Of a DNA stretch of 64,000 nucleotides, positions 27,952 to 35,794 are shown one piece after another (within the stretch, counting starts at the first letter, position 1; every line of letters begins with the position of its first letter). The notes beneath the pieces are model-generated. The model did not search any database. It was not told the DNA's origin and was given only the letters and a program-made list of their open reading frames with translations. The DNA is taken from contig NZ_LYMM01000014.1 of the NCBI RefSeq assembly GCF_002896965.1, positions 1 through 64,000 on the forward strand. Reading direction: 5' to 3'. A program made the translations under genes and the position numbers. The stretch comes from Novosphingobium guangzhouense (GTDB lineage: Bacteria > Pseudomonadota > Alphaproteobacteria > Sphingomonadales > Sphingomonadaceae).

Positions 27952-29310
27952 GGTCGTGTCCCGCGGGGTGGTGTAGGAACCGTCGATCTACGGCAGGATC
28001 AGGTTCAGGTCAGGCGGCCAGTGCTGGCAAGCTGACAATAGGGTTATGGCTCACCGAGCCGAGAGTTTCCAGTGTCATGTAGCGGCGCGATACCGCCCAC
28101 TCATCGTTCTGCTCCAGCATGAGCGCTCCGACGAGACGAACGACGGCAGCGTCATTCGGGAATATGCCGATCACGTCGGCCCTTCGCTTGATCTCCTTGT
28201 TGACTCTTTCCAGCGGGTTGGTGGACGCGATCTGCGCCCAATGATCCTTGGGGAAGGCCATGTAGGCGAGCACGTCTTCGCGTGATGCGTCCATCATGTC
28301 GGCCAGCTTTGGAAACTTCTCGCGCAGGGCATCAGCAACTTGGTCCCACTGCTGGTGCGCTGCCTCGGCCGTTTCCTGCGCGAAGATGGTCTTGATCATG
28401 GCAATGACAGCGGGTCGTTGTTTCGGCGCGGCATGGGCAAACGCGTTGCGCATCCAGTGCACCCGGCAGCGCTGCTGGGTTGCGGCAAATACCTTGCTGG
28501 CCGCGGCGCGCAGTCCTTTGTGATCGTCGGAGATGACCAGCTTCACACCTCGCAGGCCGCGATCCGCCAGCGAGCGCAGGAAGGCTTTCCAGAAGGGTTC
28601 GGCTTCGGACGGGCCGGTGGCTACGCCCAGAACCTCGCGCCGGCCATCGGTGTTGACGCCCACCGCGATTATCGCCGCCGTCGAGACAATCCGTCCGCCC
28701 TCGCGTTCTTTGAGGTAGGTGGCGTCGATCCATAGATAGGGCCACTCACCTTCAATGGGTCGCGTGAGGAAAGCGTTCACCCGCTCGTCGATCTCGGCAA
28801 CCAAACGGCTGACCTGGCTCTTTGAAACACCGCTGGCGCCCATCGCCTTGACCAGATCGTCGACCGAACGGGTCGAAACGCCGTGGACGTAGGCTTCCTG
28901 GATCACTGCCGCCAAGGCCTTCTCGGCGGTGCGGCGTGGCTCCAAGAAGCTCGGGAAGTAACTGCCTTTGCGCAGCTTCGGGATTGCCAGATCAATCCGG
29001 CCAGCTCGCGTATCCCAACTGCGCTCGCGGTAGCCGTTGCGGTGGTTCAGCCGCTCCGGGCTGCGTGATCCGCAAGGCACGCCCGTCTTCGCCTCGATCT
29101 CCAGATCCATCATGCGCTCCGCGGCGAAAGCCAGCATCTCACGCACCAAATCGCTATCAGCCCCTTGCTCAATCAGCTCGACAAGGGCCATTCTGTCGTC
29201 GGTCATCGTCTTCTTCTCCAGGTTCGAGTTCGCATCCGAACCCTACCAGAAGATCGACGGTGGCCACCCTCTCAGGGAAACCTTTCTACACCACCCCGCG
29301 GGACACGACC
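27952..29310 (-). mobile_element. complete IS256-family insertion sequence
   Basis: A 1359-bp element. Perfect 25-bp inverted ends (27952-27976 and 29286-29310, outer sequence GGTCGTGTCCCGCGGGG) enclose one transposase gene. The 8-bp target duplication CGCTATGG is present at 27944-27951 and 29311-29318. The host gene becomes in frame if the element is removed, and all ends are intact, so the insertion appears recent and potentially active. Confidence 0.96.
28010..29206 (-). CDS. IS256/Mutator-family transposase
   Basis: A 398-residue transposase. The catalytic triad is visible as Asp in WPYLWIDATYLK, Asp in KLVISDDHKG and Glu in STNPLERVNKEIKRR. A C/DxxC-H-like element (RCRVHWMRN) follows the second Asp. 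The N-terminal DNA-binding part has GVPCGSRSPERLNHRNGYRE. The length is normal for the family. It fills nearly the whole element between the inverted ends. Confidence 0.95.
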   Translation of the reverse strand: MTDDRMALVELIEQGADSDLVREMLAFAAERMMDLEIEAKTGVPCGSRSPERLNHRNGYRERSWDTRAGRIDLAIPKLRKGSYFPSFLEPRRTAEKALAAVIQEAYVHGVSTRSVDDLVKAMGASGVSKSQVSRLVAEIDERVNAFLTRPIEGEWPYLWIDATYLKEREGGRIVSTAAIIAVGVNTDGRREVLGVATGPSEAEPFWKAFLRSLADRGLRGVKLVISDDHKGLRAAASKVFAATQQRCRVHWMRNAFAHAAPKQRPAVIAMIKTIFAQETAEAAHQQWDQVADALREKFPKLADMMDASREDVLAYMAFPKDHWAQIASTNPLERVNKEIKRRADVIGIFPNDAAVVRLVGALMLEQNDEWAVSRRYMTLETLGSVSHNPIVSLPALAA

Positions 29311-29610
29311 CGCTATGGCGATTGCAGTCGATAACCAGTCGCGAATAGATTTGACGCAGGAACGGACAATCCAGCTCGCGCGCAAGCACTTGGCCCAGTC
29401 CCTCGACGCCGATGTCCAGCGCGATGTGACGGCCTCGATCCTCCGGGCCTAACCCGAGACTTTTGAGCGAAGCCAGTATCGCTGTGCCCGCGTGATCGCC
29501 GAGCAGGAGGAACGGTGAGGCGCCGCCCGCGTTGTACACTTCGAATGGCGCCGGATCGTCGGGTCCAAGCAGGCTATCCGCCTCCAGCGCGGCCATCAGG
29601 AGTTACTCCC

Positions 29611-30561
29611 ATGCCGCTGCTGACCATCCATCATTCCACGCTGTATCGCTATCAGCAGCCCGTATCGCTCGGTGAACATCGGATCATGATGCGACCGCGT
29701 GAAGGATTTGACCAGCATTTGCTATCGGCGCGTCTCGTGATCGAGCCGGAGCCCACCGGACTGCGGTGGCTGCACGACGTTTTCGGGAATTCGGTGGCGG
29801 TGGCGGCTTTCGATCGCCGCACGGAGAAACTGCTGGTCATCAGTGAGACCACTCTGGAACACGCACCGCTGGCTCAGCAACAGGTCGATGTCGAACCTTA
29901 CGCTCGCCTCTTTCCTTTCACCTATTCGGCAGAGGATATGCCCGACCTGCTACGCTCGATCGAGCGCCAGCATCTCGATCCCGAGCGAACCGTGGACAAT
30001 TGGGCGCGCGCCTTCGTCAAGAACGATGGCAACACCGAAACAGTTGCGCTCCTGACTTCCATCGCGACCAGTATCAAACGGGATTTCACCTATGTACCTC
30101 GACATGAAAAGGGAACCCAGACGCCGACGGAGACACTTGCCAAGCGACAGGGCACCTGCCGTGACTTTGCCGTGTTGATGATCGAGGCGGTGCGCGCGCT
30201 GGGCTTCGCCGCGCGCTTCGTCTCGGGCTATGTCTATAATCCCTCGCGCTCGGAGGGAGTGGTCGGTGGCGGAAATACGCACGCCTGGGTCCGCATCTTC
30301 CTGCCCGGATCAGGTTGGGTTGAATTCGACCCGACCAACGGCATCGTGGGCAATCGGGGGCTGGTCCGCGTTGCGGTCGCGCGCGATCCTTATCAAGCGA
30401 TCCCCCTGTCGGGAACCTGGTTCGGGCTCCCCTCCAGCTACCTGGGAATGGACGTTGAAGTAGACGTTCATCGTACTGAGCATTCCCCCTCTCACTCCCG
30501 CGGCGATGGCGCCGTCAACAGCCGGCTTGCCGGCCCTTCGGAAAGGTCACAGAGATGCTGA
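29611..30561 (+). CDS. transglutaminase-like protease family protein
   Basis: A 316-residue protein. The N-terminal beta domain (about 1-110, LLTIHHSTLYRYQQPVSLGE) is followed by a transglutaminase-like core with Cys183 (RQGTCRDFAVLMIEA), His224 (NTHAWVRIF) and Asp240 (EFDPTNG). There is no signal peptide. Such proteins are often encoded in tandem and in neighbourhoods of peptidases or amide-forming enzymes; substrates are unknown. CAGGAG lies 9 bases before ATG 29611. It overlaps the next gene by 7 bases. Confidence 0.88.
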   Translation: MPLLTIHHSTLYRYQQPVSLGEHRIMMRPREGFDQHLLSARLVIEPEPTGLRWLHDVFGNSVAVAAFDRRTEKLLVISETTLEHAPLAQQQVDVEPYARLFPFTYSAEDMPDLLRSIERQHLDPERTVDNWARAFVKNDGNTETVALLTSIATSIKRDFTYVPRHEKGTQTPTETLAKRQGTCRDFAVLMIEAVRALGFAARFVSGYVYNPSRSEGVVGGGNTHAWVRIFLPGSGWVEFDPTNGIVGNRGLVRVAVARDPYQAIPLSGTWFGLPSSYLGMDVEVDVHRTEHSPSHSRGDGAVNSRLAGPSERSQRC

Positions 30562-31370
30562 TCCGCTGCGGATATGACATTCGGTTCGAAACGCAGGCGA
30601 GAACCGCGATGGTGGCATTGCTCAGCGTTCACCCTTCACGCCACCAGGATTTACGCACTCCGCAACGACTCCTGGCAAGTCCGGACATACCACTTTATCA
30701 ATTCGAAGATGCATTCGGCAACGTAGCTACCAGGCTCACGCTTCCGCTCGGCGAAGTGTCCCTCTCATGCGACTTCGTGATCGAAGATGAGGGTGAGCCC
30801 GATGAGGAGGCGCCTGATGGCCCGCAAAGCGCAGTCGAGGATCTGCCAGATCACGTGATCCCGTTTCTCCTGAGCAGTCGTTACTGCGAGACCGATCGCC
30901 TGATGACGGTGGCGTGGAGCAATTTTGGCCAACCTATGTCGGCTCGTGAGCGTGTGCAGGCGATTGTCGATTTCGTTCATAACCATATTGAGTTTGGCTA
31001 CCATTACGCCCGATCGGACAAGACGGCCTGGAACGGTTATCAGGAGCGTCAGGGCGTGTGCAGAGATTTCGCCCATCTCGCCATCACCCTTTGCCGGTGT
31101 ATGAATATCCCTGCTCGCTACTGTACAGGCTATCTCGGCGATATCGGGGTCCCCCCGGTCGATGCACCGATGGACTTCAGCGCCTGGTTTGAAGTGTATA
31201 TCAATGGTGGCTGGTACGTTTATGATGCGCGGCACAACCAGCGCCGCATAGGTCGAATCTTGATGGCGCGCGGCCGCGACGCAACCGATGTCGCTTTGAC
31301 GACCGCATTTGGGCCGGCGATACTGCAGCACTTCGAAGTCCGAACTGAAGAGACCTCAACAATGGGATGA
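30555..31370 (+). CDS. transglutaminase-like family protein (second of a pair)
   Basis: A 271-residue paralogue with an N-terminal beta domain (about 1-90) and a core with Cys169 (RQGVCRDFAHLAITLC). Where the first protein has its catalytic His, this one has DFSAWFEVYINGGWYVYDARHN, so Ser replaces His while Asp is kept. I recall this pattern in a subgroup of the family, so it need not be inactive. It is translationally coupled to the upstream paralogue. Confidence 0.85.
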   Translation: MLIRCGYDIRFETQARTAMVALLSVHPSRHQDLRTPQRLLASPDIPLYQFEDAFGNVATRLTLPLGEVSLSCDFVIEDEGEPDEEAPDGPQSAVEDLPDHVIPFLLSSRYCETDRLMTVAWSNFGQPMSARERVQAIVDFVHNHIEFGYHYARSDKTAWNGYQERQGVCRDFAHLAITLCRCMNIPARYCTGYLGDIGVPPVDAPMDFSAWFEVYINGGWYVYDARHNQRRIGRILMARGRDATDVALTTAFGPAILQHFEVRTEETSTMG

Positions 31371-31871
31371 TCGTCACGCTCTAAACGGCATACCCTCTCT
31401 GAAAAATGAGAAAATCTGTCACACTCCGGCTGCGATTTTCAAAACCTGGCTGGGCCAGACAAGTGGGGCAAAACTTAGGCGTGTCGCGGGCGAAGTAGGA
31501 GGGAGACCTTTACTTGAACCCCGCAGGCTGCCGATAAGCCCTGCGGCTTTTTATTCTGTAATAGATCGCAGGCGGCTACAGTCAGGGGATCGCCGAATTC
31601 GGTCAAAAGAAATGCAGCGGATCGCCGCCTTCTCGTCAGAGTGCAATTTGCGCCCGATGCTTGGCGGCGTCTGTCGGTCCAGTCAAATCGAGCGACAGGC
31701 TCCCGGAGGGGCCGGGAGAGTTGAGCTTCACCGGCCGTCGTCTCCATTCTTGAGGCCCGCATTCATGGCTTCGACTATCGCGCGGCCGCATCGCCGGTAT
31801 AGCGCAGCGCGCTCATGGGAACGGAAGCCGGGGCGCGCACGCCCCTGCTTCCCGATCTCCCGATCACGACA
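31371..31871. other. 501-bp gap containing a terminator
   Basis: No gene is supported. The stretch contains a hairpin with T-run (31521-31552, listed separately) and otherwise unremarkable sequence between converging transcripts. Confidence 0.4.
31521..31552 (+). terminator. Rho-independent terminator
   Basis: CCGCAGG (31521-31527) pairs with CCTGCGG (31540-31546), followed by CTTTTT. It lies 150 bases after the transglutaminase pair. Confidence 0.7.
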
Positions 31872-32294
31872 TTAACGGCATTTCACTTCGCCCCTGTCAA
31901 TCTGTCGGCCGACGAGGGCGCCGCCAGCTCCGCCGGCCAGGGTGCCCAGAGTGTTGCCACCGATCAGCTTCGCGAGAGCTGCGCCGCCCAATGCGCCCAC
32001 GACAAGACCGGTCGTGCCATCCGAACGACGACAATAGGCCCGTCCGTCGCGGCCTCGATAGACCCGGTCATTTCGACTAAGACGCCGATCCTTGTAATTG
32101 CCGCGGTGGTAGCTCTGGGCCGGATCCCAGTTCCGATCCTTGTCGCCGCGCCATTCGTGCCGGCTATCACCGCGAGTGCGGCTAACCTCACTGCGTCGAT
32201 CACGATTGTTGGAATGTTGCGCCTCTGCGGGAATGGCCGTGACAGCCAATGTGGTCGCTGCGAGCGAACCGAGAATTCCTGCCAGATACTTCAT
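31872..32294 (-). CDS. secreted basic protein with glycine-zipper membrane motif
   Basis: A 140-residue protein. Its signal peptide (about 1-25, ending IPAEAQ) is followed by a very basic region rich in Arg/Asp/Tyr, DGRAYCRRSDGTTG, and a glycine-zipper double helix (GLVVGALGGAALAKLIGG, TLAGGAGGALVG). RcnB- and Rick17kDa-like envelope proteins share this layout; the exact role is unknown. AAGGAG precedes ATG 32294. Confidence 0.75.
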   Translation of the reverse strand: MKYLAGILGSLAATTLAVTAIPAEAQHSNNRDRRSEVSRTRGDSRHEWRGDKDRNWDPAQSYHRGNYKDRRLSRNDRVYRGRDGRAYCRRSDGTTGLVVGALGGAALAKLIGGNTLGTLAGGAGGALVGRQIDRGEVKCR

Positions 32295-32603
32295 CTTTCG
32301 GCTCCTTCTTTCTCACGAGGATATCGATGTCGACCCGACTGGAGTAACCATCCGATGGGATCAAGGGTTGCCCGCCAGCGAGATGAATCGTGCCTAGTGC
32401 AGGAAAAGTCGCTTGAACGGCGCTCCAGGCAAATCACTGTTTGCACGCGGTCTTTGTCTACCTCTGTTGGCGTCTTCCCTCGACGGATTCAGGCGAGACA
32501 TCCCATGAGGCGTTCCTGGCCTAAAGCAGAGAGGTCCGAACCGGGACGCTGTCGATAATCCAGGAACGGCGGGGCATAAGGCTGGAAATACGACCATGCC
32601 CGC
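32295..32603. other. 309-bp gap with no supported gene
   Basis: Presumably holds the promoter of the glycine-zipper gene. No convincing reading frame, repeat or hairpin is seen. Confidence 0.3.
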
Positions 32604-32987
32604 CTACTGCAAGCGCGTTTCGGTACCCCGCATACGCGGAAGATCCGATGGCCGATCATACAGCGAAACCGGCTCCGAAGCTGTCAGCGCCTGCGGTCCC
32701 CATGTCGTCACGCTCGGAACGCAGGGAAAAACCTGCGGCAGAATCTGCGTGAACCTTGCCCAGATCCGATCCGCCTCGGTGACAATGACAAGGCGCGCGC
32801 TGCCTTGCCTGTCGATGTCCGCCGCCAGAGCCAGATGCCACATTTCGTTGTCCATGCGAACACGGCCCGCGCTGATCCCCTGGACGGCATCCCAGGGCAC
32901 TTCGCAAGGGTTGCCGTCGATCATGAGAACCATGCCCTGCTCCGTAAAATCTGTGAGACGAAACCAGTCGATATTCCCGTTCAGCAC
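32604..32987 (-). CDS. hypothetical protein, coupled to the gene upstream
   Basis: A 127-residue soluble protein that I do not recognise (WFRLTDFTEQGMVLMIDGNP, then WHLALAADIDRQGSARLVIV). Its GTG start (32987) lies inside the end of the preceding gene (7-base overlap), indicating an operon of two small proteins. No membrane segment or known motif is visible. Confidence 0.5.
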   Translation of the reverse strand: MLNGNIDWFRLTDFTEQGMVLMIDGNPCEVPWDAVQGISAGRVRMDNEMWHLALAADIDRQGSARLVIVTEADRIWARFTQILPQVFPCVPSVTTWGPQALTASEPVSLYDRPSDLPRMRGTETRLQ

Positions 32988-33184
32988 AGGGGCGCACCAT
33001 CACAAGACGTATCGCCGGCGATGATCCTGGCGCTGCGCTGACCGGTGATCCTCTCGGCGCGGCCGCGCAGCGTCTGGATCGACGCTTCGGGAAAGGCGAT
33101 TTCGAAGACAGGAGCATCTGGGCCGGGCTGTCCCTTGGCATCGACAGGATGGAGGCGAGGTATGAGTCTGACGCGATAATCCAT
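32981..33184 (-). CDS. small hypothetical protein
   Basis: A 67-residue protein (MDYRVRLIPRLHPVDAKGQP, then AFPEASIQTLRGRAERITG) with alternating strand-like segments. Function unknown. It is coupled to the following gene by a 7-base overlap. Together they resemble an accessory pair of mobile elements, which is only an impression from size and arrangement. Confidence 0.45.
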   Translation of the reverse strand: MDYRVRLIPRLHPVDAKGQPGPDAPVFEIAFPEASIQTLRGRAERITGQRSARIIAGDTSCDGAPLC

Positions 33185-33497
33185 CAGGTCGATTTAGCGC
33201 GGCCTCTCCGGGGGATAAAGACGGGTGATGTCGAAATAGGTAGGCGGAATGTTGTGGGACACGCGCCGAAGCTGGCTCTATTCAGCTCCGCTTCCCTGCC
33301 GCCCGCCAGCCAACAGTAATCCGGTCACCTTCCGGCAAAAATCCACCTCTGACTCCGCAGTCTTGCAACACCGATCTCCCAGGCCCGTCGCTATCTCGTG
33401 GACAGCCGATGCGATCGGCGCAGAGGGCCGATTTGTATGCGACCAGGCAAATCGATTATCGTGCGCCGCGCCTGCAACTGGTACGGGGACTTTGAGG
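33185..33497. other. 313-bp gap with no supported gene
   Basis: Lies between divergent small genes, so both promoters are expected here. No repeat or hairpin is obvious. Confidence 0.3.
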
Positions 33498-33887
33498 ATG
33501 ACATCGCGAGACGACATGGTCGCGACGTGGCTCGCGGCGATAGAGCAATTTCGGAAGAGCCGCCATGCCTTCACCGAGTGGCGGGCGAGCACGCCCTGTC
33601 CTGATCCTAATCTCACCCCCGAAGACTATGATAAAGCCTGTGCGAGGGTACACGAATGGGAACGAACCGATGCCAGTTTCGCCGTCCCCTACGAGTCTGC
33701 AGTCCAGACTCTGCTATCCCTCCCGGCGCCGAATATCGAAGCGGCGATCGTCAAGGTGCAACTGGCTCGTGAGGCGTTGCGCGATCAGGACGTCGAGGAA
33801 ATCATCGTGCCGATCCTGCAAACCATCGAGCAGGATCTCCATCGCCTTGCCGATGAAGAGAATGGTTCTGAGACCGAGCCTAACTAG
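33498..33887 (+). CDS. hypothetical helical protein
   Basis: A 129-residue helical, acidic protein (MTSRDDMVATWLAAIEQFRK, later NIEAAIVKVQLAREAL, EEIIVPILQTIEQDLHRLAD). There is no signal peptide or membrane segment, and no family that I recognise. ATG 33498 is preceded by TGAGG. It stands alone. Confidence 0.5.
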   Translation: MTSRDDMVATWLAAIEQFRKSRHAFTEWRASTPCPDPNLTPEDYDKACARVHEWERTDASFAVPYESAVQTLLSLPAPNIEAAIVKVQLAREALRDQDVEEIIVPILQTIEQDLHRLADEENGSETEPN

Positions 33888-33937
33888 GTGGCGCCACAAA
33901 ATCGCGCCATCTACTCCGCACGCCCGGACCTCGAGCG

Positions 33938-33977
33938 AAAAAATTGAGCCTTCCGCATGGACACTCCCGGAAGGCTC
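33938..33977 (-). terminator. Rho-independent terminator (minus strand)
   Basis: GAGCCTTCCG (33946-33955) and CGGAAGGCTC (33968-33977) form a perfect 10-bp stem. On the minus strand it is followed by AATTTTTTC (33938-33945). Confidence 0.75.
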
Positions 33978-34185
33978 CAGTCTTGAGCGCCGCCTCACCG
34001 GTGGCGTCCTTCGGGTCGCTGCCAGTGAATAACTCATTTGGGCCGTCAAATCGCGTTACAATATTGCAAGGTCGGACCATGGTATGTGCAGTCGAACATA
34101 GCATGTTGACCACGTTCGTCCTTGCTGCGAACGTTGCCATGCGGCGGGGCATGGTTCTCGGCACGACGTCCTGAAACATCATGCG

Positions 34186-34212
34186 AAAAAGAAGCTGGCC
34201 GCCAGGGCCAGC
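34186..34212 (-). terminator. Rho-independent terminator (minus strand)
   Basis: GCTGGCC (34194-34200) pairs with GGCCAGC (34206-34212). On the minus strand the stem is followed by TTCTTTTT. It probably ends the transcript of the 118-residue bactofilin-like gene. Confidence 0.75.
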
Positions 34213-34404
34213 CTTTAAAAGTCAGGAGAGGATGCCCAAAAAGGCTGTGGATTGGCTGCGCTCGTTCAGAACCTGGTGCAACATCAGATTTTGCATGAGG
34301 GCGTTCGATAAATAAGAACGTCGTTGGCTCCAATGCCTTGGGCGCGGCAATCCCGCATTGATTAGCTATGGGGCCATCGGAAAAACCGCCCTCACGCGCC
34401 GCCG

Positions 34405-34761
34405 TTATAGCGGTAAGTGCCTCGTTCCCGATCGTCGAAAGGCGGCCGAACGATGTTTCCCGCCGCCAAGGACGTGTGCAGCAGGATCGATGATGGTGAC
34501 GCCATCGTGTGAATTGCTCGCGATGGCATCGGCCATGCCGAACAGTTCCACCCGTCCGCCGTCGTTGTAGATGCGCCCGGCGACGGTTCCGCGCACCACG
34601 GCGCGGGCATCTTTCTCCACCCGCAAATCGCCGGCGATCGTGCCATGGAGGATGAATCGCTTGCCGCTGCGAACTGTCGCGCCCCCGGAAATCCTGCCGT
34701 AGAGTGCGATATCCTCGTCGAGCGCGAGAGGGCCATCGATGTTGCCGTGAACTGCCTTCAC
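34405..34761 (-). CDS. short bactofilin-like/polymer-forming repeat protein
   Basis: A 118-residue protein with short repeating beta segments (LYGRISGGATVRSGKRFILH, GTIAGDLRVEKDARAVVRG, TVAGRIYNDGGRVELFG) such as form right-handed beta helices in bactofilins and polymer-forming proteins. The basic tail is short. Function unknown. A terminator lies about 190 bases downstream. Confidence 0.5.
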   Translation of the reverse strand: MKAVHGNIDGPLALDEDIALYGRISGGATVRSGKRFILHGTIAGDLRVEKDARAVVRGTVAGRIYNDGGRVELFGMADAIASNSHDGVTIIDPAAHVLGGGKHRSAAFRRSGTRHLPL

Positions 34762-35030
34762 TTCAGCTACTCAAAATATCCGTACCATATCCGCGCCGGC
34801 AATATGTCGCGCCGGGAGGCATCCATGCCAAACGGCACTCATCTGCGAGGATCATACGCGAAGCGGGCCCATACTGTTTATAGCGTCGGGAGTCAGTACG
34901 CCGCGGAGCCATTCGTCGCTGAAGCGGGTGAAACAAGCGCTCAATGCAGCTGCACGGCCCGGCCCATCCGCGTCTTCCGACGAGATTCCCGAAGACCGGA
35001 TAAACTCCTCATGCTGATAGCGTGCCATCA

Positions 35031-35201
35031 CTACGGCTGTCTTGCCGGATCATCCTTCTGTTCCCTCTGCCGGTTCTGCTCTTCATGCAGTTCCCGCGCG
35101 ATCTGGCGGCCAAGAAGCTCCGCCAGACGCATGATGGCAGCCTCGGCTCGCGGCGACAGAGCAGGGCAAGGCTCGGGATCGCGCCGCTTCCGCTTCGTCA
35201 C
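35031..35201 (-). CDS. small basic hypothetical protein
   Basis: A 56-residue protein read from GTG 35201, which has a strong GGAGG five bases upstream. It begins MTKRKRRDPEPCPALSPRAE, continues as an amphipathic helix (AAIMRLAELLGRQIARELHE) and ends EQNRQREQKDDPARQP. The composition and ribosome site make it convincing despite its size. Its role is unknown; small basic helical proteins near transfer operons are sometimes DNA-binding accessories, which is inference. Confidence 0.55.
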   Translation of the reverse strand: MTKRKRRDPEPCPALSPRAEAAIMRLAELLGRQIARELHEEQNRQREQKDDPARQP

Positions 35202-35256
35202 GGTGACCTCCAGGACGGCAGCGGCCGTCTCGCCTGGAAAACGATCGGTGAGCGTC

Positions 35257-35292
35257 GGCGGGGAGGGTGGAGAGGAAGGGAGGGAAGGTGGG
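35257..35292 (+). other. G-rich purine tract, possible G-quadruplex
   Basis: The plus strand carries five runs of three or more G (35260-35263, 35265-35267, 35278-35280, 35282-35284, 35290-35292) within an unbroken purine stretch with few interruptions. It lies upstream of the membrane-protein gene at 35396 and of the minus-strand small gene. Confidence 0.5.
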
Positions 35293-35395
35293 TAAAGGCG
35301 GCGATGGTTCGCATCGTCTTTTCCCTCGACCCACCGCGCCAGGTTTCTCTGCTGTGGGAGCCTGTGCTATTCTCCTCTTCGGAAAGGCTCTGCAC

Positions 35396-35794
35396 ATGCA
35401 GGATGTTGATCACGTCGAACCGGCAGAAGAGGCGCCCCCGCCATCGCCGCGCGCGGCCGACTGGTTCTGGCGCCCCTGGTATGCCAAGCTCTACATGGCT
35501 CTGGCGCTGCTCTACTGGATCGGCCTCGAACTGATGATGGCCACCCCCTTCGATCGGCTGAACATCTATCTCGCTAACACGATGGTGTTGCTGATCTTTG
35601 TGTTCAACCCAGTCACGGTGGCTGCTGTCCTGGGATATGGCTTCCTCAAGGCCAAGGTTGCCTGTGGGGAATGGGTGATTATGTCGGGGCCACCGTCGCA
35701 AAAACCTATGATCGATCCCTATACAGATCCGTTTGATATACGATCTGGGAGCATCTACCACAGACATATCGGCCTGATGAAAGATAAACATTAG
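35396..35794 (+). CDS. two-pass membrane protein of unknown function
   Basis: A 132-residue protein with an acidic, Pro-rich N-terminus (VEPAEEAPPPSPRAADWFWR), two membrane helices (about 34-50, YMALALLYWIGLELMM, and 60-85, NTMVLLIFVFNPVTVAAVLG), and a hydrophilic tail. ATG 35396 has GGAAAGG upstream. It converges with traG, overlapping its stop by four bases, which places it at the very end of the transfer operon. Confidence 0.6.
   Translation: MQDVDHVEPAEEAPPPSPRAADWFWRPWYAKLYMALALLYWIGLELMMATPFDRLNIYLANTMVLLIFVFNPVTVAAVLGYGFLKAKVACGEWVIMSGPPSQKPMIDPYTDPFDIRSGSIYHRHIGLMKDKH

Larger units (their letters stand above)
27447..29596 (-). pseudogene. N-formylglutamate amidohydrolase-like gene interrupted by an IS
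   Basis: The N-terminal part (29596 to 29311) reads from MAALEADSLLGPDD through LLGDHAGTAIL to YSRLVIDCNRHS. The C-terminal part (27951 to 27447) reads from ERADAVPEISDRTYIPGN through HVPYHAAIS and VSLHSFTP to LDRIAL. Removing the insertion sequence plus one copy of its 8-bp duplication joins the halves in frame as CNRHSERADAVPE, giving a protein of about 260 residues. The family hydrolyses N-formylglutamate-type amides. The interruption is in mid-domain, so the gene is presumably inactive. It is divergent from the transglutaminase pair. Confidence 0.88.
33888..34404. other. 517-bp gap holding two minus-strand terminators
   Basis: Two hairpins with T-runs on the minus strand (listed separately) bound about 210 bases without a convincing gene. 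Overlapping short frames on both strands here cannot be told from chance. Confidence 0.4.

Noticed and set aside
33880..34182. 100-codon minus-strand frame and an opposing plus-strand frame
   Set aside because: The minus frame would run through a perfect terminator before its stop; neither strand shows a ribosome site.
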